From the NCBI GenBank assembly GCA_037074765.1, contig JBAMDO010000018.1:248001-312000 (forward strand): a stretch of 64,000 bases of DNA. Direction: 5' to 3'. Position 1 is the stretch's first letter; every line of letters starts with the position of its first letter. This DNA is from Mansonella perstans (Eukaryota; Nematoda; Chromadorea; Rhabditida; Onchocercidae). The notes beneath the pieces are model-generated. The model made no database searches. It was not told the DNA's origin and saw nothing but the letters and a program-made list of their open reading frames with translations. Of the stretch, positions 13,401 through 31,200 are shown piece after piece. The position numbers were made by a program, and so were the translations under genes.

Positions 13401-14901
13401 GTTATCATAAGTTATCAGAATTTCTCGCGGCAATTCCTTATCATGATTTTATCAACACTCAACGTAATACATTGATTTCTTTCGTTTCTATAAAATTGAT
13501 CTTTTCAACTAATTATTCATTGTAGAATTCATGCCTATAATTTGAGCTGATGAACAGATCATTATTTCTAATAACTACAATTACCAAATTCAAAAAGAAC
13601 CAAGAAAATTCTCAGACTAAAATTCAGAAATGCTTCTGCCTGTTAACGATCTTCATTCTAACGATAATTAATTAATTTCAAGAATGGATTAAATGTGAAA
13701 GTTATGTGTGTTTTTTAATAATGGCAATTTAATAAATGTTGCTTTCTGTTCAATAAATTAAAACGGGACATTGGTGAGAAATCTCAGTGAATTTTTCCAG
13801 TAAACCATTTAATTGGTAGCTTAATATTTCGCAGATTTCCAGTCTATCAAATCAATAAATTTTTTTTTCACTTTCGCATCCAACAGCTCTATCCTTCGTA
13901 TTTACAAGCCGGTTTTCGTTAAAAATTTTCGTACACACTGAGAGATAAGATTGACATTGGGACAGAATAAACAACATCTTTATGTAAGAGAAAAAAAAAA
14001 TTAAATTTTAAAGTTGCTTTCTGGCGACCCAAATAAATCATCAGTGTTATCAATGTTATATGCAGCATAGAAATCAATCGGTAACAAGTCCAAAAAGGAC
14101 TTAATTTATTTTGGTAATTAATTTAAAACTGACCAGAGGAAGTCAATTTATTTTTCAAAGATTTAGATTACACCGGTTCATTGTCGCCTTAAATTTATCA
14201 TCCAAAAATTTCAACCAATTATCCTTGAAAGATTTATGTTATGCTATGATAAAAATATTTGATAAATTTTAGCAATGATAAATAATAAAACGTTTAATTT
14301 TTGAATAAAATCTAAAATCACCGGAATATTTCAGATCATCAAATGATTTAATACATTCAGATGATAATTAGCAACTTTGGATTCGTTTCAGTTTAATGTA
14401 ACGTTCGCTTGCCGTGATGGATTAAATTTCTGCTATTTACTAATTTTACAAATTAAGTCAACAACAATTCCTCATTATGATATAATTAGCCAAATAATGA
14501 GTAATTTAATAAATATTTACTTATAGGTTACATTCATTCTCTTATTTTATTCAAACATTTTTATTTTTTATTGCAGATTTCAAAAAATTTTTTGTGTACA
14601 ATTTCCTGGATACTGTTTACTCAATTTTTCTAGATGCTGGATAATTTGGCTACAAATTCATGGAATATTCAACAAAAGATCAAGAAGGCTATTTTCTGAA
14701 CTAATAATCTTTCAAAAAGTACTATGAGTTTAGGCACCAGGGAAAACCATGAAATTCAGATGGATAGATGAAAGTGGAAATTATAAAATTTGCGGCATAA
14801 ATTAAAAAAAAGTGCCGGAGAAGTTTGTCCCCAAAAAATACGAGAACATAATGAAATTTCAGCTAATTTTTCTCTCAAATTACTTTCCTTTCATTTGAGC
14901 A

Positions 14902-14941
14902 AATTAACCAATATGAAATTGTTGTTTCACATTGGTTAATT
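14902..14941. repeat. Strong hairpin: 17-bp arms, 6-base loop
   Basis: AATTAACCAATATGAAA (14902-14918) and TTTCACATTGGTTAATT (14925-14941) are reverse complements except at one position, around the loop TTGTTG. Nothing coding surrounds it. Confidence 0.7.
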
Positions 14942-17900
14942 CATTTCAATGCGACATCATTCCATAAATCATTTAATTTGAAATTCAAATGCAGCAAGTA
15001 ACATATTAAAAATTCATGTCGCTTCCATCGAACACTTTAGAATTTAAGTTTGCCAAAATTGTAACACACTTAACGAATTTTGTTCTACAATGTATGAATT
15101 TGAAACAAATGAGCAATTAATTTCATTTGAAAAAAAAGAAAAGAAAACGAATGCAAAACTTCCAAAGAGAGCAAATTTCTAAAGTTGGAAACATGTTTTT
15201 TTTTTTTCTTCCTTGCTATAATTCCTGTTCATTTTTCAACAATTTAATTTTCTTTTTTAAATTGACTACAGATTTGTTCTCTTCAAAATTTTAAATCACG
15301 ATTTTTTTTTGCGCAAATAAAATCAGTGCTCCAGGCAGTGAAGATGGAAAAAAAATTCCAGTCAAAATCCATGATCAAATTTACTCTCGTATCTGCTTGC
15401 TTCTATGTTTTAGAAATGATTGAAAAAAAAATCAATTAGCAATAAATTGCAGAACTTAATAGTTTTTTTTACTAAATTTTCAGTATGAAAACATGGAACT
15501 TGAATAACTGTTACTGTAAAATAAGAAAAAAAAACTGTTTTGTAAAATTTAATAATGCAAACAAATATTCATTGAATGTTTTTTTTCAATTCTTAAAATA
15601 TTGCAATTATTTCTCATTTAAAATTTTCCATACTTAAAATAATGATACGATTTAAAAAAAAAAGTGCTTGTAATATTCTTTAATTAAAATCAAAATTGTT
15701 TGTTTAGTTTTTTTTGTCATGAAATATTCTCTTACAGAGATTGTCATCTCATTTTTGATACAAACCATGCTACATATCATTTGAGTTACTTCTGATAAAA
15801 AATTATAAAAGTATTTAAAGTAATTAAATTTTAAACCATAAATTTTGCATTAGTTTTTGAATCTAAAAAAAATAAATCCTTGGAAAAGTTTGTTCATTTA
15901 TTCGCTTACTTATGCATTAGTTTACTTATACCATTTTTTATTCTTGCTCATGTATCAATAAACAAAGTAACTTTTTAAAATGACCAGTGAATTTTCAATG
16001 TATTCAATAAACTATGAAAGAATTAATCAAAAAAAAAAAACAAATAATGAATTGATTAGTTAATCTGAATGGCTAGCCTAATTAGCTAAGTTGACCTAGG
16101 CTACATTATTTCCATTGAAATATTATAGGCAACAAAACTTGCAGCAAATCCTTGCTTTGTTAAAATTTCAGATTATTTTCAATCAGAATATTAACAGGTT
16201 AAAGCGAATACAGATTATGAATTGATCAATCATCAACTGACCGGTCAATCTGTTGTCATATAAATCATTCTGATCAATCGGTAAGTTATGACTAATTATT
16301 ACAATTACTAAATATACTAAAACTGAAATAATTCATCTGAAAATAGAAATTTGATGAGATTTTTCAAACAGGACATAAGAAAATAACCGGTTTAGTCAAC
16401 CCTCAATTGATTGAAATTTATGAAAATTGTGGTTTTTTTTTACTATCATTATCATTCCCACAGTATCATTATCCAGCATACGGCCACAAATGAACAGGTT
16501 CAGCTTGCAAAAAAAAAAAAAAAACGAAAAACATTTGAAGAAATTAATTTTGGCTTTTGGATGATGTATGTATAGTGCATAAATAGTTTTTATGATCACA
16601 TATCTTCTACAGCATTTCTCGGTCCTTCAAACAAAATCAGTCTTGAAAACAATTTTGTTTTTCCATGGTCAATCAATTTGCCATTCAATGTGAGATTTGA
16701 ATAGTAGCCGGTTTTGAAGAAGAAAGAAAAATGGCGAATTGAGAAGCGATTCCATTGATCGAATCAAATGTTGTTAAGGTTCATCATTTCATTCAGACAT
16801 TACCAAAAACTGGATTTTCAATTTTGAAAATCGCTTCTCATGGGTTCAAAAATCTTACTGATCAAATCAAGCAAAAGCTTGATTCATCCCGAACTTACAG
16901 TAGCTAAACTTTCCTCTTCTTTAATTGTTTGAAATAATTTTTGGTTATATTTCACACAAAATATGTCGCCTTTGTCATCAATATTTTCATATTTGAGCAA
17001 AATTGATTTAAATAAATTTGTAACTTCTACACTGTTTACAGAGAAATATTGCTTTTAATAAGGGACTTTTTTTTGCTTGTTTATTTTATTTGTTCATTTT
17101 AATTAATTTCTTTTGCTACTATAAAAGTAACGAAAACTTCACTAAAAACTGTATATTATAGCTGACGATAAAATAATTTCAATATTTTAATGAAAAATTT
17201 TAAAAATTTCAATTCATACTAGTAAAAACAGCTATGGAAAAAAAAGCTGCTTTTTTTTTTAGTCTGCACTTGATGATAGTAATTTCTAACAATTATTTAT
17301 CCAAACAACAGCACTGCTGTTGACACTTGATATTTCACATTTTAAATTAAATGTATTGCATTCAATTCATTATATTTGAATTAAAAATGAAAAATAAAAA
17401 TAGTTTGCTACTCATTCTCAACAATTTTATTTACAATGATAGTCCTTCGAAATCATCATCTATTCGTAATTGTTGCTTCATCATTTACTCAATACTCATT
17501 ATTCATTAATCATGATATTCTTTTCTTTAATGGTGATATTTTTTAAGATTGCATCAATGCTAACAAGACTTGCGCATCATTTTCTTAACCGTCATCAAAT
17601 AATAAGCTTGAATTGATGTTGTATAATTTCAAGATCTGTTTATTACATTTAATTATTTCCAATTAATCAATATTTGAGCAATTTAGTCTACCAATATTTA
17701 AGTAATTAACGAAAATACGCAAATTAACCATGAAGTATACATCTCCAAAAGCTATTAAATACATAAAAGTTTTGATTAATTACAGTTATTAGGATTCTTT
17801 TTCTCTTCTTTTTCCTTGCTCAATGCCAGTTGTAAAATTGGAATATTTCAACTATTCAAAATAATTGAGCGATATCACCAGCTCAATCCAATACTGGTTT

Positions 17901-18176
17901 ACTTGCCAATTCACTTCAATGACGAGATTTTAAATCATTAGCAAAAATTACACTCTACTTCAAATCGCTCTCTCGTATCACAATCCATTTCTTCATACAA
18001 ATTTGCAATTATCATATTTTTTCAAATTTCATTCCAAAATTAGTTTCAATTTAAATTTAGCATTGTTGAAATTATTACACTAAGAGTCGTTTAGATGAAA
18101 GTGTAATTAAAATTTCATTGGAATATTTGTTTTTCATTTGAAATGTTCCAGAAATATTTCTCGTTTTTTCTTCGTA

Positions 18177-18186
18177 TTTTTTTTAG
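18177..18186 (+). promoter_or_regulatory. Candidate trans-splice (SL) acceptor for the astacin gene
   Basis: A run of eight T followed by AG lies 50 bases upstream of the chosen ATG at 18237, as expected for an outron acceptor in nematodes. An out-of-frame ATG at 18142 lies upstream and would be removed by trans-splicing here. A second, weaker option is TTCAG ending at 18216. No SL sequence is encoded in genomic DNA, so this is inference from position and base composition only. Confidence 0.35.
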
Positions 18187-18236
18187 ACTTTAATTTCCGG
18201 AAGCATTTAGCTTCAGTAATTCCTCCTTGTGAGGAA

Positions 18237-23011
<4,775 letters not shown>

Positions 23012-23322
23012 ACTGTTTATATTTCCTTTCTCTGGAAAATTTTATTAAAATTTTGGTAAGCTTTTTCGTCCTAGTGCAATGTGATATTTATACTATGTAA
23101 ATATGTCCATACTTCAAGTTCCAAATTGTAAGAGAAAAAAATGTTGGCCATTAATTGCTGTGATAACAGTCAAGTTGTTCGGCCATTCATTGGTATGAGG
23201 ATAAGGGTAGAGATGCTAATTAGTAGCTAACTGATATGGTTAATGCAATTTCTGAACTTTTAATATAATGACATGAAATTTCTCATCCTTGCTTCCTGTA
23301 TTCATCCTTATGATCATCCTGA

Positions 23323-23328
23323 AATAAA
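23323..23328 (+). terminator. Candidate polyadenylation signal for the astacin gene
   Basis: AATAAA occurs 312 bases after the stop codon, the first exact match I found downstream. The implied 3' UTR is long for a nematode, so an earlier variant signal is possible. Confidence 0.4.
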
Positions 23329-23994
23329 CGATCCGGATACGGAGCGATATTTCATTTTTAAAATACCCTGTTGTCTCATGTCACTTCTTTAAGGAACATA
23401 CATGAATATAATATTAACTGTTGCTAGATGGATGGATAATGGCACTTCCATAGATTTGCTTTATTTTCAGGAGTAGGGAATAGGTAAATCGTTCAAAACT
23501 CTCCTCTTAAACGATTAAATCTGAATCAAAAAATTAGTCAATTTATCCTTAAAAGTATAAATTAAAATTGCACCATATATTTAAGGAAGAAATTATTAAA
23601 GACAACCCAGACTCAGATAATTTCCAAGTTTTTTATAATCCATAACATGCCGAACTGTAGAATCGCAACTCAAGAATAAGGATTTATAAATTTATAAACC
23701 AATTTTGATAGTTTCATTCGCATAAAAGCATATCACCTTACTTACCATTCGTACTGTTACTTTTCAACACGATTTATTAATCTGTTGGTGAGCTTATTTA
23801 AACATATCAATTTTGATAGTATGAATATCTGGAATCATTCCACATAATTCATTCTGATCGTACTTTTTTTTTATATTCTTAATTTGTCCTTAATTTTATC
23901 CCTAATTTTTGTCCTTAATTTTTCATTTTTGACAAATAATCTTCAGGATGTATTAAAATCTTTAGTGATTTAAGTAAATATTATCGTTTTTTCT

Positions 23995-23995
<1 letters not shown>

Positions 23996-24029
<34 letters not shown>
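23996..24029. repeat. 34-base poly-T run
   Basis: The longest homopolymer in the window, an uninterrupted T run in the convergent intergenic region. On the minus strand it is a poly-A run. No target-site duplication or adjoining retroposed sequence was recognised, so I do not call it a retroposon tail. Confidence 0.9.
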
Positions 24030-24030
<1 letters not shown>

Positions 24031-25218
24031 ATTCAGTAATATTAAAAAGCTTTCGTCACTTACGATATCGAGGTTTTGTTGTCGAATTTCTTTTCTGCCA
24101 TTATTTCCATGCAATTAACTTAATTAATGCACGATCTGAATGTACGATACTTGATCGAAATTAACATATCAAATTGTCGAAAGATATTATTCTCAATACA
24201 ACAAAACACAACATATTATCTTATTGACAAAGCTGTCTTAATTTACTTCAAAAAATATTCCTCAGGAAATTTACTTCAAAGAAAATTAATTTAAAACTAA
24301 TTTGCTACAAAAAAATTCATTTAAAAATTGAATTTGGAGCAACTTTACAAAAAAAAAGACACTGACAGTCAGACAAATTCAAGATGAGATATGAGATTTC
24401 GTCTTTTGATAAGACAGACATCTGATGCCACATAAAAGATTTTGGCTTTGAAAAAATTAATTTGTCGAATTTTTGGTAACTCTTTAATCCTTTATCGAAA
24501 AATTGACAATTTCAGGTTATCTTTTCCAGAACTATACATTAGCACACTTCATACAAACATTTGGTGACCTATGAAGCATACCACACATATAACTACGACA
24601 GAAACAACTACGGCCTAGTATTGAAATAATACACAATGCCTTCAAAAAATGATTTGTGTCCATTTCACTCTTTTAAAGCATGGAAAAAAAAAGAATCTAT
24701 ATAAATCAAAAACTGTATCTAAGCCCAATCTCTATAAAAAAGAGATGAGTTCGAGAAAATAACGTCATTAGAGACAATCATAAATCATAGATTAGCAAAG
24801 GAACTAAAAATTAAGATGAATTTAATGGTTCCGAAACTTTTCAGCGATTTGAAAAAAAAGGCACTAGTGAATTTTTATAAATAAAGTTTTTCCAGGAAAA
24901 TAGAAGGGCAATACTTTATATATAAAACATGTCGAATGATGATTCCTATTACTATGAGTAATTCTCTGAATTCTTCACAGTCCTAAAGTATCCACAATGC
25001 TAATATTGTTAATTATGCAGTCAATGAATCATACTCCTTTCCAGCTAAGAAAGTGCTGAAAGGATAATTAAATTTCGGAAGTCCTGAAAAGAAGTTAAAT
25101 GAAGCACTGACCTGGAGATCTTACAATACGAAATAAAGAGATCAGTTGGAAATTTCAACTGAAAGTTGCAAAATAAATACAAATAAAGAAAATGAAAATC
25201 AAAATTAGAAAGATTACC

Positions 25219-28200
25219 TTATTGCAAACCAAATCCACGACTATAACTAATTGCTTTGGTAATACGCTCTTGTGTTATTTCAAGATCTTGATAATCAGGT
25301 AATAACATCACATTATAGCAAGTATGAGCTGTTGGCAATCTGAAATCATTTTAAATTTTTTAAAAAAGATTTGGGTGAGTCACTGATACTTATAAGTGTT
25401 CCGGATCACAAATCTCAAAACTCATCGAAATTGATGAGGATAATAGCTATTAAAGTAAGTATTGTCATCGAGTCAATATTATAATTATTCGAAAAAAAGC
25501 ATTAATCGCAACTCTGTGGAATCAAACTAGATTATTATTATGTATATAGACTAGACGGTTATAATTAATCTATGATGTTATAAAAAAATCAAAATTTCTG
25601 AACATATAATAACACACCTTTCCTTATTATCACCATTTCGAGCAATGATGACTTCTAATTTGGCTAAACCTCCCACAGGAACTCTATCGGAACCCGTGAT
25701 GAACTGAAGTAACATTTTTTTTTCTTCCGTACTCATTGCCTTCGCCACTGTCCAGAAATCCTGAGAAAAAGCCACTAATTTATAATTAAGAACAATGCAA
25801 TCAGACAGAATTATTCAATTGCGCTTTGAAGAGTTCTTACAATACCAACCTTTACTGTTTGACTGGTTTCAGTAAATCCATTCTGATATTTTGTACATTG
25901 TGCAAGTATATCAAAATCCAAATCCTAAAATGCCTTCTTGAGCTCAAATGCAAACAGTTTAAACATGTTTGAAATTTAACACATACTGTATCAAATTCAA
26001 CACAATATTCCCTTCCCAATATCATTCTTTCCAACAAAAATTTCACTGCAATACTGAAAAAGACTCCACATTATAAAATAATGTGTAAAAAGAAGATAGA
26101 AAATATTTCAATAGTTTCAGGAGACTTTAAGGATTTTGAGATTCTGGATTTCCATGTTAATTAATAAGAAACAAGCGAAGAAAACAAGAAACTTACAAGT
26201 ACACCGCAAACTAACTGTTCGACTTCATCAGGCATAAATAATCTTCTCAACAATCCACGGTTAGCTACCTTATTAAAGCCCATACTAAATGCATCAAACT
26301 GCCGCTTCACCGACCGATTTAACAAAAAATCAGCATAACAAGCCACAAATTTCTGAAAAAAAAAGTTCTGAACAAATTATTGATACTAAGATTGATTCTA
26401 CGGTTTAAAATAGCAGTAATCTTGATATTGTCTTAAAAATCTACAAGTAAAATAACTGAGGCAGTTGGAACGAATGTATTGGATGCAAAGAATAATACAG
26501 AGAATATCGTCAAAATCATCCGGAATGAATGATGTTCACGTTCATCTATGCTTCACGAGAGATGAATATAAACTATCCTAAAAAATTATCATGTCACATT
26601 AACCAGTACACAAGCTTAATAGGCAGATACCTACAACTTCCTGACTTTTTTTCTGAACAGAAATATGCAAAATAAAGCTAAATAACCTTTTTATTATCCC
26701 TTGTTACCGGTATATTCGCTCCGTTTGGTATTAATTCTTCGTCATGATTACAGCCATAAACATCTTTAAACGAAATTTGAAATGTATAATCGTAAATGTT
26801 TTCCACGTCATCATTACATTCAAGCAACTGTCGCAACCCATTGTATAATTCCTAAAAATAAATTTGGGCTTGCGAAATAAAAAAGAAAAGCTATTTTCTT
26901 TTAATTAGTTAATAATTTTATCGGTACACAGCAAAAACTCTTGAAGTATTTTAAAATCAAATCTGTGTATTTAAAGCTTTTAAAAAGACTTACCATATCA
27001 ATTTGAGCAAGTTCATCAAAAACAGCTGGTCTTGCGAGTAATTTCATGTAGACTAACGTCGGAAATCGTACATCAATAAGAATGTTGTTGTATATAGCCA
27101 ATCCAAACAACAGACCGATCAGTCCGAATTCATCATCACAAAAGTTACATTGGGAATTGAACCAATATAAACCTGTTTTTTCATTTCGAATGAACATTCC
27201 TAAAATAATAATGGATCATCATCCATGAAGCAGAACGGTATATAAAAAGCAAGTAAAACAGATAGGATAAAATAATAGGAAATGAATGCAATAAACAATA
27301 AATAAATAAAAATGAGGAAGAAGATGAAACAGAAAAGTAAGCTTAAATAAATTACTGCTAGAAAGCAAATTACTTCAAAATGTACATATAGAAATATTTT
27401 GCTATTAAAAAAACCCAACAATAAAGGTATTTCTTCTCAATTCTTTTTACGATTCTGCACATCACTTAATATTCAACAAAATAACGAAAAATAGTGGAAC
27501 GAACCATAATCCGGACAAAACAGTTCATCAGTTATTAGTTGATAGAACTCTTTTGATACACCTCCCTCGTCTACAGCTTGCTCACCATCAAACTGCACCC
27601 GAAGCTGCTTTTTGAAGTTAGCAGAATTGTCCATTGCAATTGCAGCAAGCTAAAAAGAGAAAAATACATGAGATGAAGCATTTAACTGAAAAGCTAAATT
27701 CGACAGATTTCTGATTTCTCGTTCACCGATCAACAATAAGATTTATTTATAAGCTGACATGGATATTGAGCGCATTTAGTCTCAAAACTTCAGCACTTTA
27801 TTATTTTGTTTATATACTAAAGACTTCAATTTTTCATTCAAACGCAATTTAACCTTCATTTGTTAATGGTTGCAAAGAAAAATTTTTTTTGCATCTTGAT
27901 GACAAACAATTTCGTATTCATAAAATTAGGCAACTGCAAGATATTATATATTCTTCCAATAGCTGTATGAGAAATATTTATAAAGTGAAACCCTTTGATG
28001 TTATTTAAGGTTACCATGAATTTCTAAAGAAAAATGCAGTAAGGATTGTTTAAAAAAATCAAATAATCAACATTGCTTGAAATTAAGATAAAAAAGAACC
28101 GTACACTATCCAAAGCATCACGTATAATATTACCGCGACGAACGTTCAGTTTCAAATATGGTTCCATCGAAACGCCGAAAGTTATAGCATCAGCCAATGC

Positions 28201-31200
28201 TTGCCTACGCTCGCTTCTCTGGCGAATTCGATTATTTAAGTGGAGAAAACGTTGTTTCACTTCGGTTGTTAATATGAATGAATATTCGGGCAGCACCGAA
28301 AATGCACGTCCATTTTCATAAGACTAGAAAAATGTTAGTTTTTGCCCATGTAAAAAACTTGGTAAAGTAAGCTATATTTTAACAATCGCCTGGAATATGT
28401 CCAAAAAGGAAGATGGTATCATAAACAATGGTAAACCTAATTCAAACTAAAAAATGCGTCAATGGTAATCTGAAATTATAAAAAAGAATGAAACAGATCA
28501 TAAGAAGTACTTGCTACAACATTCGGCATGTTATAGCACACGCTATTCTTATGAAGCTGAGATGAGTAAAAAAATTTATATCGCTAAAGATCAAAAATTT
28601 TATATTAAAGTAACACTACCGAACCTTATACGCAACAAAATCATCCTGAACTGAAATATTATCACTTAGCGTTGAATTCATCAATTCTGTTAGGGGTAAA
28701 CAGGTTTTTGTTACCAGCCATGCATCAATAGGTGCTTTCTTTGCCAATCGAATTTCCTCTTCTTCATCCAATTCAACTGCTGCAAACGAACTTTCTTATA
28801 TTAAAAAGCAATCCTTTTCATAACAGAGAACCAAAAAAAAATCATTCCTTACTCCTCTTTCTCGAATGAATAACGAAAGAAGAAGGCTTCAAAATCACGA
28901 GAATTTGGTCAAAATATAAAAATTCCATTCTATAAGTTACTGAAATAAAGTAGACAGCGAACCGTTATAAGTAAACGCCTCAAGAAATGATGAAAAATTT
29001 TGCTGTCTGTTGTTTGCGCGTGAATGCGTCTCATTGTCTGAAAGAATCGTGGTTTTTAAGATATTTAATATCTTAAATAACGTATCTTATTTAAATATCT
29101 TTTTTCGATGGATTGTTTTTTCTTTATCACAGCGGCTATTTTCAGGATAATTTTTTGAGAAAAATAATCAAAAGCATTTCTGCCATGCAAGAAATGATTT
29201 AATCAATAAAGTAACCACATGTTATCGATGAGCGAGGATGTTTGCAACATTAATTTATTTAACTAAGTGCAATCAACCAATATTTTTTCACCTTCCAAAA
29301 AACTGAGAGTAATTTTTGCATCAAAATAGAGAGTTTATCATAAAAGATGAAAATTTTCTCAAAAAATGATAAAAATGTAAAACGCACCAGTTACAGCATC
29401 CACTGCTGACAAGTCTGCATCATAAATTTCTGTTGTTTCATTCGTCGTATTGAAATCTGTAAAAAAAAAATATATTAAATATTAAAATAAATGCTGGAAG
29501 AAAAACACTTTTCAAGAAATAAAACATCGCAAAGATATCATTCGAAATTTAAACAATGCGACTTGAAAATATTACATAAACACATATAACAAAACCATTG
29601 CTTTAGTAATTAGCATTAAAAAATAATATCATAATAGAAGTGAAACATAACTCGAGGTAGAATCATGTCACGTTTGGATCTGATCAAAGTTGTCTTATAC
29701 AATATAGACAAAGCTTGAATCGCAGCCGGTAAAGGTTCAATGCGATCGGTGAAAAGTGGCAAGGTTCCAACCGTATCGATTACAGTCAAGACACGAAGAG
29801 TAATTGCCTAGAATGAAACGAGACTCCATCAGTGGCAATGAGAATAATGAATGTTATATTCTGCTCTCAAAAAATCAGAAGTCGATAATATGAAATACCT
29901 GCTGGATAAGGTTGATACGTTCTTGTATCCACTGGGGTCCAAAATTAGCCCACACTGATGCCAATGCCATCTGACCTTCTTCTGGTAAATTCGAGCACAT
30001 TTTACACAGCGGCGTGAAGCCCACTTCCATAAATTCAAGCCACTGAACGAATGGTAATTCAAACATTAAGCATATAATGTGTATAATGCCGGCTGGATCA
30101 CGCTCCCAGGCTCGTTCATATTGCAGCTGAAATGATTAGCATAATTATTCAGCTGATTCGCTACGTATTGTTCATTAAAAAAAAGCTGAAGGAAAGGACA
30201 AAAACTTCAAACATTTGGAGATCATATAGGATTTGCTACTGGGAAGTTTCTGAACGTAACAGAATTTGTACTGTAAAAAATTAAAATTATTAAATTTGAT
30301 CTACATGAAATTCTGAAATATCAGATATGCATTCACTGCAAGAAAATAAATCATTACCTGGAAATCAATAATGGTACAGAGGTGAGCTACTGCACCCATT
30401 GCAGCATTCAAATAGTTCTTGTGTTCACTCGTTTCAATGAAAAGCAAACGAAAACAACGTCGTGCTGCATCCACATCTGTTGGTGACCTTAATCCAGCAA
30501 ATGATTTCAAAAAATTCCGGAAAACTTTTAATCATTTGCTAAGGTTCCAAAAAGTTTATGAAAATTAGTGTTAAAAGATTTACACAGGATATTAAGAGAG
30601 AACTTAAAATTCAAATGCTTACTTCCCGTCCTGTAGCTGTGCAATGATTTCGGAAATCTCTTCCACTGACGGTGTAGCTTTCTCCTGCAATGTGAGCAGT
30701 AAAAAAAAATCATTTTAAAATCAGCTATATGAAGTACAAACAGAGCAGAAGATAAAAAAAGACTTATTACAACAAAAGAACAAATATCTTCTTCCGATCT
30801 CTTAAATAACATATTTTTATTTTTAATTACCTCATTTATCCATTCATAATAACTGCAATTTTTCTGCGATGCATTATTTGCATACTGCATACTACATGAG
30901 TCAGACGCTGATCTGCAAATAAATGTATTTTTCTCGTCTCTCTCAATTTTTAAAATATTTCTTTATAAGGACTAATCTAATTCGCACTATGAATTAGTCG
31001 TTCACCAATTTTCGAGACAATCTTAGTCCAGCATCAAAAAGATGGTTGTAAAGAAACATACCTTGTCAGTTCATGTGATAGCGTACGAGGTAGTGGCACT
31101 ACATCTGAATGAGAAGACTGAGTTATATCCAATGGTAATTCACTACTTGTCCTTTCTCCACGACTATGTTTCCGATCTACTTTTTTTTCCATTTTTTTCT

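Larger units (their letters stand above)
1..18236. other. Gene-free AT-rich region upstream of the astacin gene
   Basis: No exon chain, RNA gene or transposon could be supported on either strand. Open frames here are short or low in complexity. The two longest (2356-2685 minus, 109 codons; 11621-11971 plus, 116 codons) have no recognisable domain, and frames of that length are expected by chance in 64 kb this AT-rich. The region holds triplet repeats, homopolymer runs, GA tracts, local diverged duplications and a 17-bp-stem hairpin, listed separately. It may contain the promoter of the downstream gene, but no core promoter element stands out. Confidence 0.6.
23012..25218. other. Convergent intergenic region between astacin and UBE3A
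   Basis: The two genes end facing each other with 2.2 kb between stop codons. It contains the presumed 3' UTR of the astacin gene, a candidate AATAAA at 23323-23328, a long T run and otherwise unstructured AT-rich sequence. I saw no third gene on either strand. Confidence 0.7.

Noticed and set aside
25985..26052. Open minus-strand stretch between UBE3A exons 17 and 18
   Set aside because: It is preceded by TTTTTCAG, but joining it in the required phase gives an early TGA. Direct joining of exons 17 and 18 restores the exact family spacing from LVCG to LDF. It is intronic.
27200..27421. 73-codon hydrophobic minus-strand frame between UBE3A exons 14 and 15
   Set aside because: It lies wholly inside an intron; exons on both sides join in phase and match the HECT domain without it.
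29124..29150. TATCACAGC seed resembling the miR-2 family
   Set aside because: It lies on the plus strand inside a UBE3A intron; sequence after the seed does not match and no hairpin precursor folds around it. The same nine bases at about 50768 also lack a hairpin.
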